A stretch of 64,000 bases of DNA from Holophagales bacterium (GTDB lineage: Bacteria; Acidobacteriota; Thermoanaerobaculia; Multivoradales; JAGPDF01): positions 3,069,501 to 3,133,500 of the forward strand of contig CP064972.1 of assembly GCA_016699405.1 (NCBI GenBank), read 5' to 3'. A model generated the notes under the pieces. The model had not been told where the DNA came from. It saw only the letters and a list, made by a program, of their open reading frames with translations, and did no database searches. Of the stretch, positions 27,203 to 35,883 are shown piece after piece. Within the stretch, counting starts at the first letter, position 1. The number at the start of each line of letters is the position of its first letter. A program made the position numbers and the translations under genes.

Positions 27203-28234
27203 ATGCGTTACCGACTGCTGGGAAGGACCGGAATCTACGTCTCCGAGCTCTGCCTCGGAGCAATGACCTTCGGCGGCAAGGGGTTCTGGGAGGTCGTCGG
27301 CAGGCTCGGGGCGGGCGAGGCGCAGGCGCTGATCGGCGCGGCCTTCGACGGCGGCGTCAATTTCTTCGATACTGCCGACGTCTACTCCGAGGGCGAATCC
27401 GAGCGACTGGTCGGCGCGGCGCTCGCCGCCCTCGGAAGGCCCCGGGACACCTATGTCGTCGCGACGAAGGTGCGCGGCCGCACGGGGCCCGGGGTGAATC
27501 AGATCGGCCTGAGCCGGGCTCACATCCTGCACGGCATCGACGAGAGCCTGCGACGGCTCGGGCTCGACTACGTCGACCTCTACCAGATTCACGGGCTCGA
27601 CCGCGACACGCCGATCGAGGAGACGCTCGGGGCGCTCGGTGACGTGGTGCGCTCCGGCAAGGCGCGCTACGTCGGCTTCTGCAACCTCGCCGCCTGGCAG
27701 GCGATGAAGGCGCTCGCCCAGGCCGACGCGAGACACCTGCCGCGCTTCGTCTCGGCTCAGGTCTACTACTCGATCGCCGGTCGCGACATCGAGCGCGAGC
27801 TCGTCCCGCTCTGCGTCGAAGAGGGGCTGGCGATCCTGCCCTGGAGCCCGCTCGCCGGCGGCCTGCTGTCGGGCAAGTTCGATCCCGACCGGCCGGGACC
27901 GGAGGGGGCCCGTCGTACCTCGTTCGACTTCCCTCCGGTCGACCGCGGCCGCCTGCCGGGGGTGCTCGCGGCGCTGCGCGAGGTGGCGGCAGCGCAAGAG
28001 GTCAGCGTGGCGCGCGTCGCCCTGGCCTGGCAGCTGACGCGCCCGTTCGTCACCAGCGTCATCCTCGGTGCCAAGAGCCGCGAGCAACTCGCCGACAACC
28101 TGGCGTGCACCGAGCTCGTGCTGACCCCGGAGCAGATCGCCTGCCTCGACGCGGCGAGTGCGCTCCCGCCGGAGTACCCCGGCTGGATGCTCGATTTCCA
28201 GAACCGCGATCGCCGTCCGTCGACGGCGCGGTGA
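27203..28234 (+). CDS. Aldo/keto reductase
   Basis: 343 residues, a TIM-barrel NADPH-dependent oxidoreductase. The catalytic tetrad is visible: aspartate and tyrosine in FFDTADVYSEG, lysine in VVATKVRG and histidine in YQIHGLD. The C-terminal cofactor-binding block SVILGAKSREQLADNL is also present. It resembles the YajO/Tas-like or perakine-reductase-like branch. The physiological aldehyde or ketone is unknown. ATG 27203 follows an AAGGAG site. Confidence 0.93.
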   Translation: MRYRLLGRTGIYVSELCLGAMTFGGKGFWEVVGRLGAGEAQALIGAAFDGGVNFFDTADVYSEGESERLVGAALAALGRPRDTYVVATKVRGRTGPGVNQIGLSRAHILHGIDESLRRLGLDYVDLYQIHGLDRDTPIEETLGALGDVVRSGKARYVGFCNLAAWQAMKALAQADARHLPRFVSAQVYYSIAGRDIERELVPLCVEEGLAILPWSPLAGGLLSGKFDPDRPGPEGARRTSFDFPPVDRGRLPGVLAALREVAAAQEVSVARVALAWQLTRPFVTSVILGAKSREQLADNLACTELVLTPEQIACLDAASALPPEYPGWMLDFQNRDRRPSTAR

Positions 28235-28271
28235 ATCGACGCGCGAGGATCGGCTACACTCGCGGCCCATC

Positions 28272-29129
28272 ATGCGACTCGGACGATTCGACCTGACGGT
28301 GGTTCACGACGGCGAGTTCCGCCTCGACGGTGGGGCGATGTTCGGGGTCGTGCCGAAGCCCCTGTGGAGCCGTGTGAAGGCGGCCGACGAGCTGAACCGG
28401 ATCCGGATGGGGACGAACGCATTGCTCGTCGCGAGCGGCCGCGAGCTGTTGCTGGTCGACACCGGGATCGGCGACAAGCTCGACGCGAAGTCGCAGGCGA
28501 TGTACGGGATGGAGGAGGGGGCCAGGCGCCTCCCCGAGCAGATCCGCGCCGCCGGCTATGCGCTCGGTGACGTGACCCACGTGCTGCTCACCCATTTGCA
28601 CTTCGACCACTGCGGTTGGAACACCGTTCGCGCGGGCGAGAAGCTGGTGCCGACCTTCCCCAACGCGCGCTACTGGCTCTGCCGCGGCGAGGTCGAGCAC
28701 GCCCGCTCGCCGAACGAGCGCGACAGTGTGAGCTACCTGCCGGAGAACTGGGAGCCGCTGTTCGAGGCCGGCGTGGTCGAGCTTTTCGACGACCTCGCCA
28801 CGCCGATCGACGGCGTCACGGCGGTCAAGGCCCCCGGGCACAACCGCGACCTGTGCATCGTGACGGTCGATGGCGGCGACGGCGCTCGTGCGGCGCACCT
28901 CGCCGATCTGGTGCCGACCGCAGCACACGCGCCGTTGCCCTGGATCATGGGCTTCGACGCCTTCCCGATGGAGACGCTGGCCAGCAAGAAGCGCTGGGTC
29001 CCGCGGCTCGCCGCCGAGCGGTGGCTCTGCATCTTCCAGCACGATCCCGACATGCCGGTGGGTCGGATCCTCGAGGAGAAGCCCGGGAAGTTCCGCGCCG
29101 TGCCGGTCGATCCGACGGGCATCGGCTGA
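28272..29129 (+). CDS. Metallo-beta-lactamase-fold hydrolase
   Basis: 285 residues. The dizinc site is clear: THLHFDHCGW, a second histidine in APGHNRDL, an aspartate in AHLADLVP and a final histidine in FQHDPDMP. The order and loops resemble the lactonase/AHL-lactonase-like branch, but the substrate is unknown. It starts 37 bp after the aldo/keto reductase on the same strand. ATG 28272 gives the normal MBL start strand RFDLTVVHDGEF. Confidence 0.9.
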   Translation: MRLGRFDLTVVHDGEFRLDGGAMFGVVPKPLWSRVKAADELNRIRMGTNALLVASGRELLLVDTGIGDKLDAKSQAMYGMEEGARRLPEQIRAAGYALGDVTHVLLTHLHFDHCGWNTVRAGEKLVPTFPNARYWLCRGEVEHARSPNERDSVSYLPENWEPLFEAGVVELFDDLATPIDGVTAVKAPGHNRDLCIVTVDGGDGARAAHLADLVPTAAHAPLPWIMGFDAFPMETLASKKRWVPRLAAERWLCIFQHDPDMPVGRILEEKPGKFRAVPVDPTGIG

Positions 29130-29333
29130 CCTGGCGGTCCGGGCGCCGCACGGAGGCGCGGCGGATTCTCCGGCAGAGCCGACCCGTTCGGTCGGGAAGT
29201 CGCCGCCGACCTCGCGGGGCGGAGGGCGTGCCGGATCGGATAAGGTAGAGGGCGAGTTCCCCAGCGCCCCGAGCGGGCGCCGAGTCACCCAATCCCGAGC
29301 GAGCCCGGCCCAGCGGCCGGCATGGAGAGTTCG

Positions 29334-31115
29334 ATGGCCACCGATGTCGTGATGCCGCAGATGGGCGAGTCGATCGCCGAGGGGACGATCACCAAGTGGC
29401 TGGTCAAACCCGGCGAGAAGGTCGAGCGCGATCAGCCGCTGTTCGAAATCTCGACCGACAAGGTCGACGCGGAGATCCCGAGCCCGGCCGCCGGAGTGCT
29501 GCTCGAGGTGCGCTTCGCCGAGGGGGCCACCGTTCCGGTGCACACGGTGGTGGCGCAGATCGGCGAGACCGGGGAACAGCCGGCCGCCGTCGCCCCGCCC
29601 GCTGCGGCTCCTGCGCCGTCTCCCTCGCCGGCCCCGGTGCCGCCGCCGCCCGCCGCTGCAGCCGTCTCGACCGCTCCGGCGCCGGTCCCGTCAGCGGCGC
29701 CGGGGAACGTGGTTGCCGCCGAGAGCTTCGACAAGGACCTCGTGGTGATCGGCAGCGGTCCCGGTGGCTACGTGGCGGCGATCCGCGCCGCACAGCTCGG
29801 CATGAAGGTCGCCGTGGTGGAGAAGGATGCGCGCTACGGCGGCACCTGCCTGCTGCGCGGCTGCATTCCGACGAAGGCACTGCTGCGTTCGGCCGAGATC
29901 CTCGACGAGATCCGGCATGCCGGTGACTTCGGTGTGGAGACGGCGGATCCGCGCCTCGACATGCTCAAGGTCCAGCTCTACAAGCGAGGCGTGGTCGACA
30001 CCAACGCACGCGGCGTCGAGGCGCTGTTCAAGAAGAACAAGGTCGAAGGCGTCCGCGGCTTCGGCCGGCTCGCCGGCCCGCACGCCGTCGAGGTGAGCGG
30101 CGAGGGTGGGACGCGGACGATCACCACGAAGCACGTGCTGATCGCCACCGGCTCGGTCTGCCGCGAGTTGCGGATCGCGCCGACCGACGGCGAGCGGATC
30201 CTCAACTCCGACCACATCCTCGAGCTCGAGCGGGTCCCGGCGTCGCTCGTCGTGCTCGGGGCCGGGGCGGTGGGAAGCGAGTTCGCTTCGATCTTCCACT
30301 CGTTCGGGTCCCAGGTCACGCTAGTCGAGATGCTGCCGCGGGTCTTGCCGATCGAGGACGAGGAGGTCAGCAAGGAGGTCGAGCGGCAGTTCAAGAAGCG
30401 CGGCCTCAAGGTGCTGACCGGCGCACAGCTGCAGTCGGTGGAGAAGACCGACAGCGGCGTCCGCTGTCAGATCGAACGCGACGGCAAGGTGACGACGCTC
30501 GAAGCCGAAATGCTGCTGGTCGCGGTCGGTCGTGCCCCAGTCACCGAAGGGATCGGCCTCGAGACCGTCGGTGTCGCCACCGAACGCGGCTACGTGCCGA
30601 TCGACGATCACATGCGCACCTCGGCGCCTACGGTCTGCGCCATCGGAGACGTCGTGAACACGCCGTGGCTGGCGCACGTCGCCTCGGCCGAGGGAATCCT
30701 CGCCGTCGAGACAATGGCCGGTCTGTCGCCCGAGCCGCTGCGCTACGACCACGTCCCCTCCTGCACCTACTGCGAGCCCGAAGTCGGCAGCGTCGGACTG
30801 ACCGAGACGAAGGCACGGGAACGCGGTTACGACGTGGCCGTCGGCAAGTTCGCCTTCACCGCCCTCGGCAAGGCGCGCATCCTCGGCAAGACCGGCGGTT
30901 TCGTGAAGATCGTGCGCGAGAAGAAGTACGACGAGGTCCTGGGCGTGCACATCGTCGGCGCGCATGCCACGGAGCTGATCGCCGAGGCCTGCGTCGCCCT
31001 GCGCCTCGAGGCGACGACGGAGGAGATCGTGCGGACCATCCATGCCCATCCGACGCTCTCCGAAGCTGTCGCCGAGGCGGCGCACGCCGCCCTCGGGCAC
31101 GCGATCCACAGCTGA
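29334..31115 (+). CDS. lpdA: Dihydrolipoyl dehydrogenase (E3) with N-terminal lipoyl domain
   Basis: 593 residues. Residues 1-78 are a lipoyl domain with the acceptor lysine in STDKVDAE. A Pro/Ala linker (about 80-125) leads to the flavoprotein. It has FAD loop GSGPGGYVAAIRAAQ, redox cysteines in GGTCLLRGCIPTKAL, NAD loop GAGAVGSEFAS and the catalytic His-Glu pair in HAHPTLSEA. It reoxidises dihydrolipoamide on the E2 of the complex. ATG 29334 is preferred over 29322: GGAGAG lies at the right distance and the sequence then matches the E2 start codon for codon. It is first in a four-gene complex operon. Confidence 0.94.
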   Translation: MATDVVMPQMGESIAEGTITKWLVKPGEKVERDQPLFEISTDKVDAEIPSPAAGVLLEVRFAEGATVPVHTVVAQIGETGEQPAAVAPPAAAPAPSPSPAPVPPPPAAAAVSTAPAPVPSAAPGNVVAAESFDKDLVVIGSGPGGYVAAIRAAQLGMKVAVVEKDARYGGTCLLRGCIPTKALLRSAEILDEIRHAGDFGVETADPRLDMLKVQLYKRGVVDTNARGVEALFKKNKVEGVRGFGRLAGPHAVEVSGEGGTRTITTKHVLIATGSVCRELRIAPTDGERILNSDHILELERVPASLVVLGAGAVGSEFASIFHSFGSQVTLVEMLPRVLPIEDEEVSKEVERQFKKRGLKVLTGAQLQSVEKTDSGVRCQIERDGKVTTLEAEMLLVAVGRAPVTEGIGLETVGVATERGYVPIDDHMRTSAPTVCAIGDVVNTPWLAHVASAEGILAVETMAGLSPEPLRYDHVPSCTYCEPEVGSVGLTETKARERGYDVAVGKFAFTALGKARILGKTGGFVKIVREKKYDEVLGVHIVGAHATELIAEACVALRLEATTEEIVRTIHAHPTLSEAVAEAAHAALGHAIHS

Positions 31116-31125
31116 CGAGGCGACG

Positions 31126-32175
31126 ATGAGCCAAGCGGGCAAGGGATTCGGCCCCCTGCATCCGGCGGCCGCTGCAGCGCGCGACCTGCTGTCGCCCTCC
31201 GACCTGTCGCGCGAGCGCCAGCTCGAGCTCTACCGCTGGCTGGCGCTCAATCGGGCGGTGGAAGACCGGCTGACCAACCTCTACCGCCAGGGGAAGGTGG
31301 TCGGCGGTCTCTACTCGAGCCGCGGGCAGGAGGCGATCTCGATCGGCACGGCCTGTGCGCTCGCGCCGCAGGACGTCCTGGCGCCGCTGATCCGCAATCT
31401 CGGCGCACTGCTGGTGCGCGGCATCCGGCCGCGCGAGATTTTCATGCAGTACATGGCGCGCGGCGGCAGCCCGACCGGCGGCAAGGACTGCAACCTGCAC
31501 TTCGGCGACCTGTCGCGCGGCGTGATGGCGCCGATCTCGATGCTCGGGGCGCTCATCCCGATGATGGCCGGGGTGGCGTTGGCGAGCCGCCTCCAGAAGG
31601 TCGACCGGGTCGCCCTCACCTACATCGGCGACGGCGGGACCTCGACCGGCGATTTTCACGAGGGGATGAACCTCGCCGCCGTGTTGCAGGTGCCGCTGGT
31701 GGTGATCGCCGAGCACAACGGCTACGCCTATTCGACGCCGACGGACCGGCAGATGCGCATCCGCGACCTCGCCCAGCGCGCCGCGGCCTATGGCATTCCC
31801 GCCTCGATCGTCGACGGCAACGACGTGCTCGCGGTCTACGAGGCGACCCGCCGCGCGGTCGAGCGTGCGCGCGCCGGTGGTGGTCCGGCGATGATCGAAG
31901 TGAAGACCTTCCGGATGAAGGGTCATGCCGAGCACGACGATGCTTCCTACGTTCCGGCGGCGCTGAAGGCGGAATGGGAGGCGAAGGACCCGATCCGGCG
32001 CTTCGAACGCCATCTCGTCGACCGCGGCCTGGCGAGTCGCGAGGAGCTGGCGACGATCGTCGCCGGGCTGCAGCGCGAGCTCGACGAGGACGTCGCCTTC
32101 GCGCTCGACTCGCCGCTGCCGCCGGCCGAGCGCGCCTTCGACGGTGTCTACGAGCCCGGGGAGGTGACGGCGTGA
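31126..32175 (+). CDS. 2-oxoacid dehydrogenase E1, alpha subunit
   Basis: 349 residues. This subunit binds thiamine diphosphate with E1 beta and decarboxylates the 2-oxoacid. Seen: the ThDP motif GDGGTSTGDFHEGMNLA ending at EHNGYAYST, the start of the active site loop in GGKDCNLHF, and RMKGHAEHDDASY near the phosphorylation-loop position. Pattern details favour a branched-chain or general 2-oxoacid enzyme rather than a homodimeric pyruvate dehydrogenase, but the substrate cannot be fixed. It starts 10 bp after E3 and overlaps E1 beta. Confidence 0.93.
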   Translation: MSQAGKGFGPLHPAAAAARDLLSPSDLSRERQLELYRWLALNRAVEDRLTNLYRQGKVVGGLYSSRGQEAISIGTACALAPQDVLAPLIRNLGALLVRGIRPREIFMQYMARGGSPTGGKDCNLHFGDLSRGVMAPISMLGALIPMMAGVALASRLQKVDRVALTYIGDGGTSTGDFHEGMNLAAVLQVPLVVIAEHNGYAYSTPTDRQMRIRDLAQRAAAYGIPASIVDGNDVLAVYEATRRAVERARAGGGPAMIEVKTFRMKGHAEHDDASYVPAALKAEWEAKDPIRRFERHLVDRGLASREELATIVAGLQRELDEDVAFALDSPLPPAERAFDGVYEPGEVTA

Positions 32176-33146
32176 GCGAGACCACCTACCTCGAGGCGAT
32201 TCGTCAGGCGCTCGCCGAAGAGATGGCGGCGGATCCGACGGTTTTCCTGCTCGGCGAGGACATCGGCCGCTTCGGCGGCGCCTTCAAGGTCACCGAAGGC
32301 CTGCTCGACCGCTTCGGTCCCGAGCGGGTGATCGACACGCCGATCTCCGAGTCGGGGTTCGTCGGGGCGGCGATCGGCGCGTCGATGATGGGGATGAAGC
32401 CGGTGGTCGAGTTTCAGTTCATCGACTTCATGGCCAACGCCTTCGACATGATCGTCAACGCGGCGGGTACGTCGCGCTATCGCTGGGGCCAGAAGGTGCC
32501 GCTGGTGCTGCGTGGCCCGTCGGGTGGCGGCGTGCACGGGTCGGCGTTCCACAGCGGCAACCCCGAGGGCTACTACTGTCATGCGCCGGGCCTCAAGGTG
32601 GTCGCGCCGTCGACTCCGTCGGATGCCCGCGGTCTGCTCAAGGCGGCGATCCGCGATCCCAACCCGGTGATCTTCCTCGAGCACAAGTTCCTCTATCGCC
32701 GAATCAAAGAGGAGCTGGTGGAGGGCGACGGCATCGTGCCGCTCGGCAGGGCACGGATCGCTCGCGCGGGCCGCCATCTCACGGTGGTGACCTGGGCCGC
32801 GATGGTCCACGTCGCCCTCGACGCGGCGGCCGCGCTCGCCGGGGAAGGGATCGAGCTCGAAATCGTCGATCTGCGCACGCTCAAGCCGATGGACGACGAG
32901 GCGGTGCTCGCCTCGGTGCGTCGCACCAACCGCGCGCTGGTGCTCTCCGAGGAGCCGCAGACCGGTTCCTTCGCCGCCGAGGTGGCGGCGCGGATCGCCG
33001 AGCTCGCCTTCGGCTTTCTCGATGCCCCGGTGGCCCGGCTCTGCTGCCCCGACACGCCGGTGCCCTACAGCCCGCCGCTCGAAGCGGCCTACCTGCCCGA
33101 TGTCCCCAAACTGATCGCGAAGGCGCGCCAGCTGCTCGCCTACTGA
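32172..33146 (+). CDS. 2-oxoacid dehydrogenase E1, beta subunit
   Basis: 324 residues, the usual size. The N-terminal ThDP-contacting region reads FLLGEDIGRFGGAFKVTEGL and ISESGFVGAAIGASMMG. The middle has RGPSGGGVHGSAFHSGNPEGYYCHAPGLKVVAPSTP (in shorter pieces). The C-terminal domain has LVLSEEPQTGSFAAEV. The GTG start overlaps the alpha-subunit stop (GTGA), ensuring equal synthesis. The E2 gene follows after 25 bp. Confidence 0.94.
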   Translation: MSETTYLEAIRQALAEEMAADPTVFLLGEDIGRFGGAFKVTEGLLDRFGPERVIDTPISESGFVGAAIGASMMGMKPVVEFQFIDFMANAFDMIVNAAGTSRYRWGQKVPLVLRGPSGGGVHGSAFHSGNPEGYYCHAPGLKVVAPSTPSDARGLLKAAIRDPNPVIFLEHKFLYRRIKEELVEGDGIVPLGRARIARAGRHLTVVTWAAMVHVALDAAAALAGEGIELEIVDLRTLKPMDDEAVLASVRRTNRALVLSEEPQTGSFAAEVAARIAELAFGFLDAPVARLCCPDTPVPYSPPLEAAYLPDVPKLIAKARQLLAY

Positions 33147-33171
33147 ACCTGCAGAACGGACGGAGAGAACG

Positions 33172-34563
33172 ATGGCCAGCGATGTCGTGATGCCGCAGAT
33201 GGGCGAGTCGATCGCCGAGGGAACGATCACCCGGTGGTTGGTCAAGCCCGGCGAGAAGGTCGAGCGCGACCAGCCGCTCTTCGAGATTTCGACCGACAAG
33301 GTCGACGCCGAGATCCCGAGCCCGGACTCTGGCGTGCTGCTCGAGGTGCTCTTCCCCGAGGGCGCGACGGTGCCCGTTCACACCGTCGTCGCGCGCATCG
33401 GCGCCGGCGGCGAAGGGTCCGTGTCGCCCGCACCGAAGGCTCCTGCCGAGCCCGCTCCCGCCCCGATCGCGGTTGCCGCGGCGGCGCCTGCCGCGGCCTC
33501 GGCGGTCAGCCCGGTCCCCGTGCCGGCAGCACCGGCGGCCGCAGCGGCCCCAGCGGACGATCCGCAGGCGGCGTTGCAGGAGCGCCTGCGCAGCTTCTCG
33601 AGCCCGTTGGTCCGTTCGATCGCGGCGAAGGAGGGAGTCGACCTCGCCCAGGTCGTCGGCACCGGCATTCACGGCCGGGTGACCAAGCAGGACATTGAGG
33701 GGTTCCTCGAACGACGCCAGAATGCGCCGGCGCCCGTGGCGCCGGCCCCCGCGGTGGCTGCCATGGCTCCGCCTCCGGCCGGCGTTTCGGCTCCGGCGGG
33801 CGGGAAGGTCGACACCGGCTTCCACGTCGCGGCCTACACGGCCAACGAGAACGTGACCATCGAGCCGATGTCGAAGATCCGCCAGATCACCGCGGCCCAC
33901 ATGCGCTATTCGAAGGACACCTCGGCGCACGTGACGACGGTCTTCCACATGGACTTCTCGAAGGTCCACGCGGCGCGCGAGAAGGCCAAGGGGAAGTTCG
34001 CCGCCGTCAACGGCACGAAGCTCTCCTACATGCCGTTCATCTTCAAGGCGGTGGCGGCCGGCCTGAAGGCGAACCCGAAGCTCAATGCCTCGATCGACGG
34101 CACGAACGTCGTGTTCAAGAAAGACATCCACCTCGGCATGGCCGTGGCGCTCGACTGGGGCCTCATCGTGCCGGTGCTGCGGCATGCCGATCAGCTGAAC
34201 CTGGTCGGCCTCGCCAAGGGCGCCAACGATCTTGCCGACCGCGCGCGGGCCAAGAAGCTCTCGCCCGACGAGGTCAAGGGCGGGACCTTCACGATCACCA
34301 ACCCGGGCGTCTTCGGTTCGCTCTTCGGCACGCCGATCATCAACCAGCCGCAGGTGGCGATCCTCGGCATCGGCATGGTGGAGAAGCGGCCGATGGTCGA
34401 GACCGACGCCGACGGCAACGACCACTTGGTGATCAAGCCGATGGCCTACTTCGGCATCACCTACGACCACCGCCTGGTCGACGGCGCCGACGCCGACCAC
34501 TTCATGAACGCGGTCAAGAAGGCACTTCTCGGCCCCTGGCCGGAGCTCGAGCCGTACGCCTGA
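33172..34563 (+). CDS. Dihydrolipoamide acyltransferase (E2)
   Basis: 463 residues: one lipoyl domain (1-78, lysine in STDKVDAE), a Pro/Ala linker, a peripheral-subunit-binding domain with SPLVRSIAAKEGVDLAQVVGTG (~140-175), a second linker and the catalytic domain (about 235-463). The active site is YDHRLVDGADADHF, with FNITNPG replaced by FTITNPGVFGS. It transfers the acyl group from lipoate to CoA and forms the complex core. Its lipoyl domain is nearly identical to that of the E3 upstream. It ends the operon, and a hairpin follows. Confidence 0.95.
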   Translation: MASDVVMPQMGESIAEGTITRWLVKPGEKVERDQPLFEISTDKVDAEIPSPDSGVLLEVLFPEGATVPVHTVVARIGAGGEGSVSPAPKAPAEPAPAPIAVAAAAPAAASAVSPVPVPAAPAAAAAPADDPQAALQERLRSFSSPLVRSIAAKEGVDLAQVVGTGIHGRVTKQDIEGFLERRQNAPAPVAPAPAVAAMAPPPAGVSAPAGGKVDTGFHVAAYTANENVTIEPMSKIRQITAAHMRYSKDTSAHVTTVFHMDFSKVHAAREKAKGKFAAVNGTKLSYMPFIFKAVAAGLKANPKLNASIDGTNVVFKKDIHLGMAVALDWGLIVPVLRHADQLNLVGLAKGANDLADRARAKKLSPDEVKGGTFTITNPGVFGSLFGTPIINQPQVAILGIGMVEKRPMVETDADGNDHLVIKPMAYFGITYDHRLVDGADADHFMNAVKKALLGPWPELEPYA

Positions 34564-34571
34564 GGCGGCCC

Positions 34572-34624
34572 GCAGGGCGGGACCCGGGGGATCAGCGACG
34601 GCGCCACCCGGGGTCGCGCCCTGC
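34572..34624 (+). terminator. Hairpin after the 2-oxoacid dehydrogenase operon
   Basis: The arms 34572-34585 and 34611-34624 pair over 14 bp with one mismatch, starting 9 bases after the E2 stop. This separates the complex operon from lipB, which begins at 34777. The remaining 150 bp holds nothing I can identify. Confidence 0.6.
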
Positions 34625-34776
34625 ACTGGGCGCTCGTCGCCAAGAAGGGCTGCGCGGGATCCGAGCGACAGGCGTTCCATCGCGTCGCGGCTCGAGCGGA
34701 TCGCGACCACTGCTGCGGCAGGTGCGTCGCCCTCCCACCCCCGGCACCCCGGGCTTCGCAGGAATAGAATGCGTCC

Positions 34777-35472
34777 ATGCGACAGACGCTGTGGACGTAT
34801 CTCGGGCGCGTCGGTTACGCCGAGGCGCTGGCCCTGCAGCTGGCGGTGCGCGAAGGGGTCAAACGCGGCGAGGGGAAAGAGCATCTGTTGCTGCTCGAGC
34901 ATCCTCCGGTCTACACGCTGGGGCGGAACGCCACCGAGAAGGACGTGCTGGCGCCGCGCGCCTGGCTCGAGGCGCGTGGCGTCGAGGTGATCGAAACTGA
35001 CCGTGGCGGACAGGTGACCTACCACGGCCCCGGGCAGCTCGTCGGCTATCCGGTGATCTCGCTCAACCCCGATCGCCGAGACGTGCGGCGCTATGTGCGC
35101 GATCTGTCGTTCTCCCTCGTCGACACGCTCGCTGGCTACGGCATCGCTGCCGCGCCCGGGGAGGGAACGGCGGAGACCGGCGTCTGGGTCGAGGAGCGCA
35201 AGATCGCGTCCCTCGGCATCCACCTGTCGCGCTGGGTGACGACGCACGGCTTCGCGCTCAACGTGACGACCGATCTCGCCTACTTCGCCGGCATCGTCCC
35301 CTGCGGCATGCCGAGCGTCACCCTGACCTCGATCGAGCGCGAGCGAGGGCTGAAGCCCGGGCTCGCCGAGGTCGCCGAGCGTTTCGTGCCGGCGTTCGCT
35401 GCCCGGTTCGAGCGCGAAATGATCGCAGTGCCAGCCGAGGAGGTACGAGGCCTGTGTCTTTCCACTTCCTAG
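34777..35472 (+). CDS. lipB: Octanoyl-ACP:protein N-octanoyltransferase
   Basis: 231 residues. LipB moves octanoate from acyl carrier protein to the lysine of lipoyl domains, the first step of lipoate biosynthesis. Family motifs are YTLGRNATEKDVL, GGQVTYHGPGQLVGYP, the lysine in RKIASLGIH and the catalytic cysteine in PCGMPSVTLTS. It lies just after a lipoate-dependent complex and about 10 kb before lipA, so substrate and enzymes share the neighbourhood. Its 3' end overlaps the archease gene by 19 bp. Confidence 0.96.
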   Translation: MRQTLWTYLGRVGYAEALALQLAVREGVKRGEGKEHLLLLEHPPVYTLGRNATEKDVLAPRAWLEARGVEVIETDRGGQVTYHGPGQLVGYPVISLNPDRRDVRRYVRDLSFSLVDTLAGYGIAAAPGEGTAETGVWVEERKIASLGIHLSRWVTTHGFALNVTTDLAYFAGIVPCGMPSVTLTSIERERGLKPGLAEVAERFVPAFAARFEREMIAVPAEEVRGLCLSTS

Positions 35473-35876
35473 ACCACACCGGGGACGTGGGTTTCACCGC
35501 CGAAGCCCCGACCCTAGCCGAACTGATCGTTGAGGCGATCGCGGCGTTCACCGCCATCGTGACCGAGCCGGAGAAGCTGGGCGACGACGAAGTGCGCAAG
35601 CTCACCGTCACTGCCGAATCCCCCGACCTGTTGCTCCACGGCGTGCTCGAAGAGCTGCTCTACCGCTTCGAGGTCGGCGGCTTCCTGCCACGCTCGGCAC
35701 GCGTGGTCGCCGAGCAGCGCGGCTCGGAGTGGCATGCGGAGATCGAAGCGGCCGGCGAGCGACGTGATGCGACGCGCCACCCGATCAAGGTGCTTGTCAA
35801 GGCGATCACCTACCACGCACTGAGCGTCGAGCAGGTCGACGGGCTCTGGCGAGCCAAGGTGATCTTCGACATCTGA
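35454..35876 (+). CDS. Archease, RtcB cofactor
   Basis: 140 residues, the family length. Archease speeds up RtcB guanylation and allows multiple turnover. Conserved features are FLDHTGDVGFTAEAPTLAEL at the N-terminus, LHGVLEELLYRFE in the middle and the C-terminal HPIKVLVKAITYHAL and DI metal-binding end. GTG 35454 lies within lipB. rtcB follows after 7 bp, which confirms the assignment. Confidence 0.93.
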   Translation: MSFHFLDHTGDVGFTAEAPTLAELIVEAIAAFTAIVTEPEKLGDDEVRKLTVTAESPDLLLHGVLEELLYRFEVGGFLPRSARVVAEQRGSEWHAEIEAAGERRDATRHPIKVLVKAITYHALSVEQVDGLWRAKVIFDI

Positions 35877-35883
35877 GCGATTC

